Shown: positions 14,966-24,723, numbered from the stretch's first letter. The stretch is DNA of 34,001 nt from Campylobacterales bacterium (GCA_014763885.1 JACXUO010000010.1:1-34001); one strand, 5' to 3'. Numbers and translations: made by a program. The notes: generated from the sequence alone by a model not told the origin.

Positions 14966-16009
14966 ATGAAGCTTGGTTTATATACATTTGCCACGATCGT
15001 ACTGATGATGATAGTGGGGGCTTTGGCGTATACCGTCAATGCTGACCATTATGTTGTTGAAGTGATGGGAGTGAATTTGAATTTCCCTGTAGCAGCGTGG
15101 TTGGTGTTGCCTATGTTTATATTGTATCTATTTACATTTTTTCATATGCTGGTATATGGACTGAAAAATCATTTTACCCTTAACCGCTGGAAGAAAGATG
15201 CGCAGACTCTGGATGATGCACTTTACTGGGCTTTGCTCAACGAGTCCAAAGAACAGAAGTATCTGGTAGAGGAGATAGGAAAGTCCGCAACTTTACTCTC
15301 CTGCAGCAATCTGCAAATGAAAGATGGCATACCCGAGCTCAATCCCAGGCTGACAAAGATCACCGGCATCCTTAAAAAGATCCAAAGCGGCGAATATGTC
15401 GATCTCAAAGAGCATAAACTGGCAAAAGTTTTTAATGAAGGGAACCCCTATCTTATCCAGAACAGGCTCAACCGACTGGAGACAGATGCGAAGTTCGTTG
15501 AAGAGGTGATGAAGTCCTCTTCGGAGTTTACAGAGCCTGTACGGAAGAGAGCGCTTGAGATCTTTGCGGCAAAAGAGAACTTCTTTAAAGCAAGACAATA
15601 TGCGAGGCTGTTTGACATCGAGAATCTTCTGCTCATGCTCAAACGTGTAAACCAGGATGATGACATGGGTATCTCCCAGGAGATACTCAAAGATTTTATC
15701 GATCATGTCAATCCTACGTGCAGTGATTTCCTGCGTATCGCGGAGATCACAAAAAAACTCTTTACACCTGATGATAACCTGGCACTCTTTTTCAGCTATC
15801 AGACAAAAAATCCGAAGGCACAGTATGCCTATCTCTATCTTCTCTTCGAGTATGAACTGATGGACGAGGTCCGAAAATATCTGGATGAACAGGAAGATTC
15901 CGAATTTATGCGCTTCAGGGCGCTCTACACGCTGAAAAAGTCCAATACCGGATATAAACTGGAGGATATCATCAATATCCATACGATCTGCAAAGAAGCA
16001 AAGTATTAA
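14966..16009 (+). CDS. Two-TM membrane protein of unknown function
   Basis: A 347-residue protein with two N-terminal membrane helices (about 5-25 and 42-64) and a large, mostly helical, probably cytoplasmic domain after the positively charged LNRWKKD. I recognise no catalytic motif. A gene of this kind sits at the same place between dksA-like and dus genes in Campylobacter jejuni (Cj0124c, from memory), so it is a conserved Campylobacterota protein. AAGGGG precedes the ATG by six bases. It begins 12 bases after the dksA stop and ends nine bases before dus, so the genes form an operon. Confidence 0.8.
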   Translation: MKLGLYTFATIVLMMIVGALAYTVNADHYVVEVMGVNLNFPVAAWLVLPMFILYLFTFFHMLVYGLKNHFTLNRWKKDAQTLDDALYWALLNESKEQKYLVEEIGKSATLLSCSNLQMKDGIPELNPRLTKITGILKKIQSGEYVDLKEHKLAKVFNEGNPYLIQNRLNRLETDAKFVEEVMKSSSEFTEPVRKRALEIFAAKENFFKARQYARLFDIENLLLMLKRVNQDDDMGISQEILKDFIDHVNPTCSDFLRIAEITKKLFTPDDNLALFFSYQTKNPKAQYAYLYLLFEYELMDEVRKYLDEQEDSEFMRFRALYTLKKSNTGYKLEDIINIHTICKEAKY

Positions 16010-16018
16010 AAGGAATCT

Positions 16019-16978
16019 ATGGCTACAATTGATTTTGGTAAAACGCTTTACGCGCTAGCTCCTCTTGCAGGCTTTACCGACCTGCCTTTCCGCTCGGTTG
16101 TCAAGAAGTTCGGTGTCGATCTTACCGTATCAGAGATGATCAGCTCCAACGCATTGGTCCACCAAAGCAAAAAAACCTACCGTATGGTCGAAAGATCACC
16201 GCTTGAAGATCTCTACAGTATTCAGCTTGCCGGCTCTGACCAGGAAGTGATGCGCCAGGCGGTAGAGCATGTCAACACCCTGGAGAATGTCTCGGTGATC
16301 GACCTGAACTGCGGATGTCCCGCACCCAAGATCGTCAATAACCTGCAAGGCTCTTCTCTGCTTACGGATCTAGCAAAAATGGGTGAGACGATACGTACGA
16401 TCAAAAAGTACTCCAACAAGCCCTATACATCGGTAAAAATCCGTATAGGGTTCAACGAAAAGAACCCTGCAGAGATCGCCAAAATCTGCGAGGATAACGG
16501 AGCCGACTTTATCGCGGTACATGGGCGCACTCGCGCAGGTCGCTACAAGGCCCCTGTGGACTATGATGCGATCCGCGAGATCAAAAAAGCGGTTTCGATC
16601 CCCGTGATTGCCAACGGGGATATCGATTCTCCGGAAAAAGCAAAATGGGTATTGGAGCATACGGGGGCTGACGGTATTATGATCGGGCGTGCGGCAGTAG
16701 GGAGACCCTGGATATTCCATCAGATCAAAGAAGGGATGGAAGAGGTCTCTCCTGAGCTGATCAAAGCAGTGGTACTGGAGCACTTTGATCAGATGATTGA
16801 ACACTATGGGTATTACGGAGCGATCATGTTCCGCAAACATCTGCATACCTACTCGAAAGCGGGGTTCCACGGAGCTTCGGCATTCAGGGACCTTGTCAAC
16901 CGTATTGAGGACCCCAAAGAGATGCGGGAGGCCGCTGAAGCATTTTTCTCCCAGGACTATATCAGCCGGCCCCGCTGA
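16019..16978 (+). CDS. dus: tRNA-dihydrouridine synthase
   Basis: The 319-residue FMN enzyme reduces specific uridines in tRNA to dihydrouridine. Visible features are the FMN-barrel opening LAPLAGFTDLPFR (13-25), the catalytic loop DLNCGCPAPKI (Cys100 is the proton donor in the N-x-G-C-P context), KIRIGF, VHGRTRAGRY, VIANGDI and GIMIGRAAVGRPW (phosphate binding). AAGGA lies about five bases before the ATG. Which of the Dus subgroups it belongs to was not resolved; Campylobacterota usually carry a DusB-like enzyme. It is the last gene of the rlmH run, followed by a 115-bp gap with a new promoter. Confidence 0.93.
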   Translation: MATIDFGKTLYALAPLAGFTDLPFRSVVKKFGVDLTVSEMISSNALVHQSKKTYRMVERSPLEDLYSIQLAGSDQEVMRQAVEHVNTLENVSVIDLNCGCPAPKIVNNLQGSSLLTDLAKMGETIRTIKKYSNKPYTSVKIRIGFNEKNPAEIAKICEDNGADFIAVHGRTRAGRYKAPVDYDAIREIKKAVSIPVIANGDIDSPEKAKWVLEHTGADGIMIGRAAVGRPWIFHQIKEGMEEVSPELIKAVVLEHFDQMIEHYGYYGAIMFRKHLHTYSKAGFHGASAFRDLVNRIEDPKEMREAAEAFFSQDYISRPR

Positions 16979-17058
16979 TTTGCTTTATTGCTGATCATAT
17001 CTTATCACCGCACCCCGGAAAATACCTGGAAGTTTAATGCGCTGTTAATAAAAGATGT

Positions 17059-17064
17059 TATAAT
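17059..17064 (+). promoter_or_regulatory. -10 box of the tauE-like/uvrA pair
   Basis: A perfect TATAAT lies 29 bases before the ATG of the TauE-like gene. The predicted start of transcription is near 17071. The -35 region is weak. It is the only good promoter seen in the gap after dus. Confidence 0.55.
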
Positions 17065-17093
17065 CCAGACAAAATTTATGGAGTAAGATAGAG

Positions 17094-17834
17094 ATGATGA
17101 TGGAACTCATACCTGTAGGTATACTGGTCGGTGCTATGTCAGGCTTTTTTGGTATAGGCGGTGGGACTATGCTTGTGCCGATACTACTGGCTATAGGATT
17201 TTCAACGAAAGATGCGATCGGTATTTCTATTATTCAGATGGTATTCAGTTCGATATACGGCTCCTATCTGAATCATAAAAAAGGTTCTCTTATCCTTGGA
17301 GACGGTATATTGGTAGGGATCGGCGGTTTTGTCGGCGGGTTTATCGGTGGATATGTTACCCAGTTCATTGCCGACAGGGTCCTTGAGTTCTTATTCCTCG
17401 GGTTACTCTTTTTTGCACTCTTCAGGCTTCTTACTGCGAAACATCATGAAGATGACAGCCAGACAAGATCGATTAATAAAGCAGTGCTTTTTGCTATAGG
17501 TTTGGTGATCGGTATCTTTGCTATCACTTTGGGAGTAGGCGGATCGATCGTATTGACACCGATACTGGTAGGTTTATTGCACTATCCTATAAAAAAGGCA
17601 GTGAGTGCAGGACTCTTTTTTGTTGTCTTCTCTTCTGTAGCAGGTATGTCAAGCCGTTTGTTAGCAGGAACAATAGACTTTGAAAACGGTTTGATCGTCG
17701 CTATTGCTTCTATGGTTGGTGTGTGGGGCGGTATATGGCTTAAAGACCATGTAAAATCTACACATCATAAGATTGCACTGCTGGTGATGTATGTGATAGC
17801 AATTGTTATTCTGATCAATAAAATGTGGTTTTAA
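17094..17834 (+). CDS. Sulfite exporter TauE/SafE family membrane protein
   Basis: The 246-residue protein has about eight membrane helices in two homologous halves. Each half carries a Gly-rich motif, FFGIGGGTMLVPILL near residue 20 and TLGVGGSIVLTPILVG near residue 150, which is the hallmark of TauE/SafE. Members move sulfur-containing anions such as sulfite, thiosulfate or sulfoacetate. The ligand here is not determined. Three ATG codons in a row open the frame; the first is listed. The uvrA start follows after 11 bases, so the two are probably co-transcribed, although no functional link is obvious. Confidence 0.88.
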   Translation: MMMELIPVGILVGAMSGFFGIGGGTMLVPILLAIGFSTKDAIGISIIQMVFSSIYGSYLNHKKGSLILGDGILVGIGGFVGGFIGGYVTQFIADRVLEFLFLGLLFFALFRLLTAKHHEDDSQTRSINKAVLFAIGLVIGIFAITLGVGGSIVLTPILVGLLHYPIKKAVSAGLFFVVFSSVAGMSSRLLAGTIDFENGLIVAIASMVGVWGGIWLKDHVKSTHHKIALLVMYVIAIVILINKMWF

Positions 17835-17845
17835 TAAGGTAAACT

Positions 17846-20674
17846 ATGTCAAGCATAAAAAAAGATATGATACAGGTTTTTGGAGCAAAAGAGAATAATC
17901 TCAAAAACATTGACCTTGAAATACCTAAAAACAAACTGGTGGTTTTTACAGGGATATCCGGATCTGGAAAATCGACGCTTGCATTCTCTACACTCTATGC
18001 AGAAGGCCAGCGGCGCTATATCGAATCTCTCTCTTCCTATGCCAGACAATTCCTCGGCCGAGTAGGGAAACCCGATGTGGACAAGATCGAAGGGCTTACA
18101 CCGGCCATTGCAATCGATCAGAAGACCACGTCAAAAAACCCGCGTTCTACCGTAGGTACGATTACCGAGATCTATGACTACCTCAGGCTGCTTTTTGCAA
18201 GAGTCGGGAAACAGTACTGCCACGAGTGCGGCAAGCCGATCTCTTCAATGTCGGCAAGCGATATCATCGAAGAGATACTCAGGCTTCCTGATGGTGCGAA
18301 ACTGGTCATTATGGCACCGCTGGTCAAAGAGAAAAAAGGTACCTTTGCCGATATGGTCGAATCGCTCCGCCACAAGGGGTATGTACGCGCCATGATCGAT
18401 GGGGTGATGGTAAGGCTTGACGATGAGATCGAACTTTCCAAGACCAAAAAACATACGATCAAAGTGGTGATCGACAGGGTTGTGGTCAAAGAGGAGAGCA
18501 GGGACCGTATCGGTCAGGATGTGGAAAAGGCGCTCAAAGAGAGTTTCGGTGAGGTAGAGATCGAGGTATTGAATCATGAAGAGATAGGCTTTGACCGTCA
18601 GCATATGCACTACTCCGAACACCTGGCCTGCTTTGACTGTAAACTCAGTTTTGAACCGCTGGAGCCTGTGAGCTTCTCCTTCAACTCGCCCAAGGGTGCA
18701 TGTCCGGCATGTGACGGACTGGGGATCCGTTATGCCATCGATCTGAAAAAGGTGATCGATCCGGATCTCAGTATCGACAAGGGCGCAGTGAAGATCATGT
18801 ACGGGTTTAACAAAAGCTACTATACGAAATTCCTTAACGCTTTTTGTGAACAGAACGAGATCGATATCAGCGTACCCTACAGCGAACTTGCAGAACACCA
18901 GCAAAAAGCGATCCTGTACGGGGTAGGCGGTACGGTGGATTTCACCTGGAAACGCCATCACCTGAAGCGCGAATGGCCGGGTGTCGTGAAGTTCGCCCAT
19001 GAGATGTTCAAAGAGGAAAAAGATCTCAACGAGTATATGACAGAGAAGGTGTGTGACAAGTGTCAGGGGCACAGACTCCGTCCGCGTTCGCTCGCAGTGA
19101 AGATCGAAGGGAAAAATATCGCAGATATTGTCGATATGCCGATCGAAAAATCCTATGCCTACTTTGCGGATGAAAAGAGCTTTTCGCATCTGAATGATCA
19201 ACAGCGGCTCATCGCCGATTCGATCCTGAAAGAGCTTTATGAGAGGCTTTTCTTCCTCTATGATGTAGGGTTGGGTTATCTTACGCTCAGTCGCGATGCG
19301 CGTACGATATCAGGAGGTGAAGCACAGCGTATCCGTATCGCTTCCCAGATAGGATCCGGACTGACCGGGGTGATGTATGTACTGGATGAGCCGAGCATCG
19401 GGCTGCATGAGCGTGATACGATGAAGCTGATCAGGACACTGGTCTCACTGCGTGACAAAGGCAACAGTGTGATCGTTGTCGAGCATGATAAGGAGACGAT
19501 CGCAGCAGCGGACCATATCGTTGATATCGGTCCGGGTGCAGGTGAGTTCGGCGGACAGGTGGTCTTCTCGGGCACTACCAGCGCACTGAAGAAAGCAAAA
19601 ACGCTTACCGCAGATTATATGTTCGGACGCAAGGATGTCTCCTATCCGCATGACAAACCCCAGGAGAAGTGGATAGAGATAAAAAATGTGACACTGAACA
19701 ATATTCATCATCTCAGTGCGAAAATACCGCTCCATAATTTTGTCTGTGTCACAGGCGTGAGCGGAAGCGGAAAAAGTTCATTGATCCTGCAGACGCTGCT
19801 CCCTGTCGCCAGAGAGCTTCTCAATCATGCCAAAAAGGTAAACAAGGTAGACGGGGTGGAGATCAACGGTCTGGAGTCACTGGATAAAGTGATCTATCTT
19901 GATCAGAGCCCTATCGGGCGTACGCCGCGTTCCAATCCTGCGACCTATACGGGTGTGATGGATGAGATACGTAAACTCTTTGCCCAAACCAAAGAGGCGG
20001 AGCTGAGAGGGTACAAAGTAGGGCGTTTCTCGTTCAATGTCAAGGGCGGACGCTGCGAAAAATGCCAGGGTGAGGGACAGATCAAGATCGAGATGCACTT
20101 CCTGCCTGATGTGATGGTGAAGTGTGATGCCTGCAACGGCACACGCTACAATGCGCAGACCCTGGAGGTGCACTATAAAGGAAAGTCGATCGCCGATGTC
20201 CTTGCGATGAGTGTAGGTGAAGCGCTGGAGTTCTTCAAGGCGATACCTTCAATCGCTGTCAAGCTCAAAACACTGCAGGATGTAGGGCTTGACTATATCA
20301 CGCTCGGACAGAATGCCACAACGCTTTCAGGGGGAGAGGCTCAGCGTATCAAGCTGAGCAAGGAGCTGAGCCGGAAAGATACAGGGAATACACTCTATGT
20401 CCTGGATGAGCCGACAACCGGCCTGCACTTTGCCGATGTCGACAGGTTGACAGGCGTACTGCACCATCTGGTAGATCTCGGAAATTCTGTCGTGGTGATC
20501 GAACACAATCTCGATATGATCAAAAATGCTGACTATATCATCGACATGGGGCCTGAAGGCGGGAATAAAGGCGGGCTGATCATTGCAGAGGGGACACCGG
20601 AACAACTGGCGCAGGAGTATAAAAAGACAGGAAGCTATACGGGTGAATACCTGAAAAAAGAGCTGGGAATATAA
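17846..20674 (+). CDS. uvrA: Excinuclease ABC subunit A
   Basis: The full-length 942-residue UvrA is the damage-recognition ATPase of nucleotide excision repair. Two ABC modules are present. The first has Walker A GISGSGKS (36-43), the zinc-binding CPACDGLG region and signature SGGEAQRIRIA. The second has Walker A GVSGSGKS, the zinc module CEKCQGEG...CDACNGTRYN, signature SGGEAQRIKLS and Walker B LYVLDEPTTGLH. The UvrB-binding insertion and the C-terminal Walker B/His-loop VVVIEHNLDM are intact. AAGG lies six bases before the ATG. It is followed directly by a hairpin that probably ends transcription. Confidence 0.97.
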   Translation: MSSIKKDMIQVFGAKENNLKNIDLEIPKNKLVVFTGISGSGKSTLAFSTLYAEGQRRYIESLSSYARQFLGRVGKPDVDKIEGLTPAIAIDQKTTSKNPRSTVGTITEIYDYLRLLFARVGKQYCHECGKPISSMSASDIIEEILRLPDGAKLVIMAPLVKEKKGTFADMVESLRHKGYVRAMIDGVMVRLDDEIELSKTKKHTIKVVIDRVVVKEESRDRIGQDVEKALKESFGEVEIEVLNHEEIGFDRQHMHYSEHLACFDCKLSFEPLEPVSFSFNSPKGACPACDGLGIRYAIDLKKVIDPDLSIDKGAVKIMYGFNKSYYTKFLNAFCEQNEIDISVPYSELAEHQQKAILYGVGGTVDFTWKRHHLKREWPGVVKFAHEMFKEEKDLNEYMTEKVCDKCQGHRLRPRSLAVKIEGKNIADIVDMPIEKSYAYFADEKSFSHLNDQQRLIADSILKELYERLFFLYDVGLGYLTLSRDARTISGGEAQRIRIASQIGSGLTGVMYVLDEPSIGLHERDTMKLIRTLVSLRDKGNSVIVVEHDKETIAAADHIVDIGPGAGEFGGQVVFSGTTSALKKAKTLTADYMFGRKDVSYPHDKPQEKWIEIKNVTLNNIHHLSAKIPLHNFVCVTGVSGSGKSSLILQTLLPVARELLNHAKKVNKVDGVEINGLESLDKVIYLDQSPIGRTPRSNPATYTGVMDEIRKLFAQTKEAELRGYKVGRFSFNVKGGRCEKCQGEGQIKIEMHFLPDVMVKCDACNGTRYNAQTLEVHYKGKSIADVLAMSVGEALEFFKAIPSIAVKLKTLQDVGLDYITLGQNATTLSGGEAQRIKLSKELSRKDTGNTLYVLDEPTTGLHFADVDRLTGVLHHLVDLGNSVVVIEHNLDMIKNADYIIDMGPEGGNKGGLIIAEGTPEQLAQEYKKTGSYTGEYLKKELGI

Positions 20675-20683
20675 CCCCTTCTT

Positions 20684-20712
20684 CCGGTATAAACGAGGTC
20701 GTTTTATACCGG
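20684..20712. terminator. Hairpin shared by convergent uvrA and the small membrane gene
   Basis: The arms CCGGTATAAA (20684-20693) and TTTATACCGG (20703-20712) can pair perfectly, with a 9-base loop. CCTTTTAAAG follows on the plus strand. It lies between convergent genes, and the minus-strand gene's stop codon (20706-20704) is inside one arm. The T-run is short, so efficiency is uncertain. Confidence 0.6.
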
Positions 20713-21096
20713 CCTTTTAAAGTTTTTCTTGGCACCCGGCTTGTTTTGGATGCTGAAAGTGATCGCCATTTTGACAATATAAAGCAGTATCAATACCGCG
20801 AGAATCTCATACCCGATCGCCCATGTCATGAAAAACGAAGACTCCTGGACAAGGGTCAAAAATGTTTCGTATTCGCTTTTTGCCACATAGATAAAGAGGA
20901 ACAAAAGCCCTGCAATATAAGGAAGAGAGACACAATAGATGAGAAGAAAGAGCTTTTCCAATCCGGGAGGAAAGAAAAGAGGCGTATCTTCATATCGGAT
21001 TTCCTGCTTACCGAAACTGTTATTTTCTGACTGAAATTTCTTTTTTTCATGAGGTCTGATTTTGATATCATCATTGTTGCCAAGCAGACCAGCCAT
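20704..21096 (-). CDS. Small two-TM membrane protein, unknown function
   Basis: This gene encodes 130 residues with a charged, probably cytoplasmic N-terminal third (to about residue 43), two membrane helices (about 48-70 and 88-112) and a basic C-terminal tail. No motif points to a function. The ATG at 21096 has AGGA six bases upstream, and a TATAAT-like element lies on the minus strand near 21120-21130, so it seems a genuine single-gene unit. It is divergent from polA and convergent with uvrA. The stop codon is buried in the shared hairpin. Confidence 0.7.
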   Translation of the reverse strand: MAGLLGNNDDIKIRPHEKKKFQSENNSFGKQEIRYEDTPLFFPPGLEKLFLLIYCVSLPYIAGLLFLFIYVAKSEYETFLTLVQESSFFMTWAIGYEILAVLILLYIVKMAITFSIQNKPGAKKNFKRPV

Positions 21097-21256
21097 TGTT
21101 TATCCTCATTGCAAATTGGAATATATTATAGACTTCTCTTCCTTAAAGTGATTAGCCGTAGCATGTGATGATCTTCCTGTAAGGTGCATTTTATGGGTTT
21201 GCCCACGATTCCTCCGGCATTATCCGCAACTATTTTTCTTTCATTGCAATTATCGA

Positions 21257-21262
21257 TATAAT
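21257..21262 (+). promoter_or_regulatory. -10 box of polA
   Basis: TATAAT lies 23 bases before the TTG start of polA, placing the transcript start near 21269. The 189-bp divergent gap otherwise holds the promoter of the minus-strand gene and no supported reading frame. Confidence 0.5.
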
Positions 21263-21285
21263 ACACAAAAAGTTGAAGGTTCATT

Positions 21286-23979
21286 TTGAAAACTATTACG
21301 ATCATAGATACATTCGGATTCTTTTTTCGTTCATACTTTGCACTTCCGCCGCTCCGTAACTCAGAGGGTTTTCCTACCGGACTTCTGACCGGGTTTGTCA
21401 ATTTTGTTGATTCGCTGCATAGAGATCACAATACCGATTATCTGGTCTTCGCACTGGACAGCAAGGGGAAAACCTTTCGCAATGATGTCTATGAGGAGTA
21501 CAAGGCACACCGTGAAGCTCCGCCTGAAGATCTGGTCAAACAGCTTCCTATTGCCATTGAGTGGGTTGAGAAGATGGGATTTGCCAATCTCTCCAAAGAA
21601 GGATATGAAGCCGATGATGTGATCGCTACAGTGACACGGATCGCCAAAGAGAAGGGGATGAAGGTGCGTATTGTCTCCCATGACAAAGATCTCTATCAGC
21701 TGATAGATGACGGCATTGTCGTCATGTATGACTCGGTCAAAAAAAAGGAAGTCGATGAAGCGGCGTGTATTGAGAAATTCGGTGTCAGACCGAAAGACTT
21801 TATCAATTTCCAGGCGATCTTGGGGGACAGCTCCGACAATGTACCCGGAGTCAAAGGGATAGGGCAGAAGGGTGCGAGCAAGCTGATCAACGAGTACGGT
21901 ACGCTTGAAGCGATTTATGAAGATCTTGAGAACTGCGGAACTCCGCGTATCCAAAAACTTCTCACCGAAAGCAGGGAGAGTGCTTTTCTCTCCCGTGACC
22001 TGGTCACGATGCGCGATGATGTCTATGAAACGTTGGAGCTGGAGAATTTTCTCTTTGAGGACAAAAACTACCTGAGCTGCCTTCTGGATGAGTTTCAAAG
22101 ATATGAGATGAACCAGGCGATCAGAAAAGCGCGTGTAGGCGAACCGGCAACGTGTGAGGTCAAAGAGGTCTCCAAAGAGGCGAGACATGTACTGGGCTTT
22201 GAGGCGGTAACGCTTGATACGAAAGAGAAACTTTTTGAAGTGATCGAACGTATCGATGAAGAGAGTGTTGTTGCCTTTGATACAGAGACAACAGGGCTTG
22301 ATACCAAATCCGACAGGATGGTGGGGTTCAGTTTTTCGTATGATGATACGACGGCCTACTATGTACCGGTTGCACACAGCTATCTGGGGGTAGAAGCACA
22401 GGTGGATGAAGCCGATGCTGTAGAGGCATTGAAGAGACTGCTGAAGCACAGGATCGTCGGACAAAATCTGAAATTTGATTTCTCTCTGCTCTACCACCAG
22501 TATGGCTTTGAGGAGATGGTCCCCTATGCGGATACGATGATCATGGCCTGGCTGAGCGATCCGGGAACCAAGGTAGGGCTTGATGCATTGGCGGAAAAGG
22601 TTTTCAAGTATGAGATGAAAACCTTTAAAGAGATGGTAAAAAAGGGGGAAGATTTCTCTTCCGTGCCGATAGAGGAGGCAACCTTTTATGCCGCTGAGGA
22701 CGCGTGGATGACCAGGCTGCTCTACTTTGCACTTAAAAAGAAAATGGAGCTCGCATCCCTCACACCGCTGCTCAAAGAGGCAAAAGAGGTCGAATATCCC
22801 TTTATCAACGTACTGATCAGAATGGAGCGTCTCGGGATCAGGGTGGACCAGGAGCACCTGAAAAGACTTCAAAAAGATCTCAGCAGCGGACTTGCCAACC
22901 TGACCGAAGAGATCTATGCCTTGACAGAGAGCGAATTTAACATCAAGTCAACGAAACAGCTGGGGGAGATACTCTTTGCCAAGCTGGGGCTAAAAGGCGG
23001 GAAGAAGACCAAGACAGGCTACTCTACCAACGAAGCAGTCCTTCAATCACTCATTGATGAACATGAAGTGATCGGAAAGATCCTGGAGTACCGTGAGAAC
23101 CAGAAGATGCTCTCTACCTATGTTGACCCCCTGCTGAAACTTGCCAAACAGGATCCAGACAGCCGTATCTATACCTCGTTTATCCAGACAGGGACAGCTA
23201 CGGGAAGGTTGAGCTCCAAAGAACCGAACCTGCAGAATATCCCCGTAAGATCAGCGCTTGGGCGCTCTGTAAGGGAAGCGTTTGTTGCCAAAGAGGGGTA
23301 TAAACTGGTGAGTATCGACTACTCACAGATAGAACTTCGCCTTTTGGCACACTTCTCTGGAGATAAAGCCTTGATGGATGCCTTTAATCAAGGTGAAGAT
23401 ATCCACCTGGCAACGGCAGTCAGGCTCTTTGGCGAAGAGCTTGCAAAAGAGAAGAGACACTTGGCTAAGGCCGTGAACTTCGGACTGTTGTACGGTATGG
23501 GGCCTAAAAAGCTCTCTGAGGATACCGGTGTAACGATGAATGAAGCCAAAGAGATGATCAAAAGTTACTTTGCTTCTTTCCCTACAGTAAAAAGTTTCAT
23601 AGAGGGTATTCAGGAGAATGTCAAAATAGACGGCTATGTAGAGACGATCCTGAAGCGCAGACGCATTTTTGATTATGAAAATGCCAACGGGATGCAAAAG
23701 GCCGGTATGCTGCGTGAATCTGTCAATACGGTATTTCAGGGGAGCGCAGCCGATCTTATCAAACTTTCGATGCTTGAGATCGACAGGATGATCAAAGAAG
23801 AGGAACTGGACGCATATATGCTGCTTCAGATCCACGATGAACTGATCTTCGAGGTAAAAGAGGAGAAGGTCCATGAGATCGTCAAACGCTTTGTCCACAC
23901 GATGGAGAGTGTGTTGACGCTGAATGTACCGCTTGTCTGTTCGGCAAGCATTGGAGATAGTTGGGGCGAGTTGAAGTAA
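21286..23979 (+). CDS. polA: DNA polymerase I
   Basis: The 897-residue polymerase fills gaps and removes RNA primers. The N-terminal 5'-3' exonuclease (about 1-290) starts IIDTFGFFFRSYFALPPL. The central 3'-5' proofreading domain keeps all three motifs: Exo I DTETTGL (Asp332, Glu334), Exo II NLKFD (Asp398) and Exo III YAAED (Tyr468, Asp472). The polymerase domain has motif A DYSQIELR (Asp678), motif B KAVNFGLLYG and motif C IHDEL (Asp851). So proofreading should be active, unlike in Taq polymerase. The start is TTG at 21286, with AAGG six bases upstream; no better start exists before the conserved N-terminus. Confidence 0.97.
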   Translation: MKTITIIDTFGFFFRSYFALPPLRNSEGFPTGLLTGFVNFVDSLHRDHNTDYLVFALDSKGKTFRNDVYEEYKAHREAPPEDLVKQLPIAIEWVEKMGFANLSKEGYEADDVIATVTRIAKEKGMKVRIVSHDKDLYQLIDDGIVVMYDSVKKKEVDEAACIEKFGVRPKDFINFQAILGDSSDNVPGVKGIGQKGASKLINEYGTLEAIYEDLENCGTPRIQKLLTESRESAFLSRDLVTMRDDVYETLELENFLFEDKNYLSCLLDEFQRYEMNQAIRKARVGEPATCEVKEVSKEARHVLGFEAVTLDTKEKLFEVIERIDEESVVAFDTETTGLDTKSDRMVGFSFSYDDTTAYYVPVAHSYLGVEAQVDEADAVEALKRLLKHRIVGQNLKFDFSLLYHQYGFEEMVPYADTMIMAWLSDPGTKVGLDALAEKVFKYEMKTFKEMVKKGEDFSSVPIEEATFYAAEDAWMTRLLYFALKKKMELASLTPLLKEAKEVEYPFINVLIRMERLGIRVDQEHLKRLQKDLSSGLANLTEEIYALTESEFNIKSTKQLGEILFAKLGLKGGKKTKTGYSTNEAVLQSLIDEHEVIGKILEYRENQKMLSTYVDPLLKLAKQDPDSRIYTSFIQTGTATGRLSSKEPNLQNIPVRSALGRSVREAFVAKEGYKLVSIDYSQIELRLLAHFSGDKALMDAFNQGEDIHLATAVRLFGEELAKEKRHLAKAVNFGLLYGMGPKKLSEDTGVTMNEAKEMIKSYFASFPTVKSFIEGIQENVKIDGYVETILKRRRIFDYENANGMQKAGMLRESVNTVFQGSAADLIKLSMLEIDRMIKEEELDAYMLLQIHDELIFEVKEEKVHEIVKRFVHTMESVLTLNVPLVCSASIGDSWGELK

Positions 23980-24049
23980 AAAGTATCAAACCTTGATGCA
24001 TTCTGCCATTTTTGTAGTATGATTTGGTATCTCAATTTTGTGAGTTATC

Positions 24050-24703
24050 ATGCCGATTACAAACTACAAAAATATGTTTCATGAAATCAGTCAAAGCAGG
24101 TTTTTGAAGATACAGGTGATCGTACTCTATATCATTACCTATATAGATTGGGTCATACTCCCTTTTGTGACGAAGCTGGAGGGAGCATATCTTCCTGTAT
24201 ATATGATCAGTATCTACATGCTGATCGGTGCATTGGACGGATTTGTTCAGCCTCTTTTCAAGCACACCAGGATCTACAATATTTATCTATTTGCCATTAT
24301 ACTTGATATCGTTCAGATTATGAGCTATATGTTTTACCAATGGTCTGCAGTAGTTTTTACCTATGTCATACTTTCTATTTTTACGATCCAGGGGATCACT
24401 TTTGAGATCGTGAGGGTACATACGGTGGATTTCATGCATGGCGAGGGTGTCGGGTTGAAAGATTATTTGATGATACGCTCTTTTGTCATCTCGCTGGCGA
24501 TTCTTGGAGGAGGATTGAGTGCGATTGTTTTCGACTATTTCGGGATGGATCTGAAGTGGCTTTTTTACTACCTTTCATTATTGGGGATGATAGGAATCGC
24601 CTTGCAGATCACACTCTACAGGAAGTTTAAAAAGAGGATACAGACCTCTGATGTGGTGATAGAGAAAGACCGAAGAGAGATCTTCGAGAAGATAAGAGAG
24701 TGA
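24050..24703 (+). CDS. Six-TM membrane protein, unknown function
   Basis: A 217-residue hydrophobic protein with about six membrane helices and a charged cytoplasmic tail (FKKRIQTSDVVIEKDRREIF). Its helix spacing recalls half of a major-facilitator transporter, but no signature loop is seen, so no function is claimed. A TATGAT lies 27 bases before the ATG at 24050, and the ribosome site is weak (GTGAG). It follows polA after 70 bp and converges on a MORN-repeat gene. The two stop codons are nine bases apart, within one hairpin. Confidence 0.7.
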   Translation: MPITNYKNMFHEISQSRFLKIQVIVLYIITYIDWVILPFVTKLEGAYLPVYMISIYMLIGALDGFVQPLFKHTRIYNIYLFAIILDIVQIMSYMFYQWSAVVFTYVILSIFTIQGITFEIVRVHTVDFMHGEGVGLKDYLMIRSFVISLAILGGGLSAIVFDYFGMDLKWLFYYLSLLGMIGIALQITLYRKFKKRIQTSDVVIEKDRREIFEKIRE

Positions 24704-24723
24704 GTAGGTTTACTATCTCACTC
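24698..24723. terminator. Hairpin spanning two convergent stop codons
   Basis: GAGTGAG plus TAG (24698-24707) pairs with CTA plus CTCACTC (24713-24723), with a one-base bulge and a 5-base loop. The stop codons of the six-TM gene (plus) and the MORN gene (minus) lie within the arms. There is no clear T-run on either strand, so termination is inferred from position. Confidence 0.4.

Noticed and set aside
21126-21401. 91-codon minus-strand frame between the small membrane gene and polA
   Set aside because: It overlaps the start of polA and both promoters, lacks a ribosome site and shows no family pattern.
21361-22872. 503-codon minus-strand frame opposite polA
   Set aside because: It is entirely antisense to the confidently assigned polA. 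Its composition mirrors the codon bias of the sense gene and no domain is recognisable.
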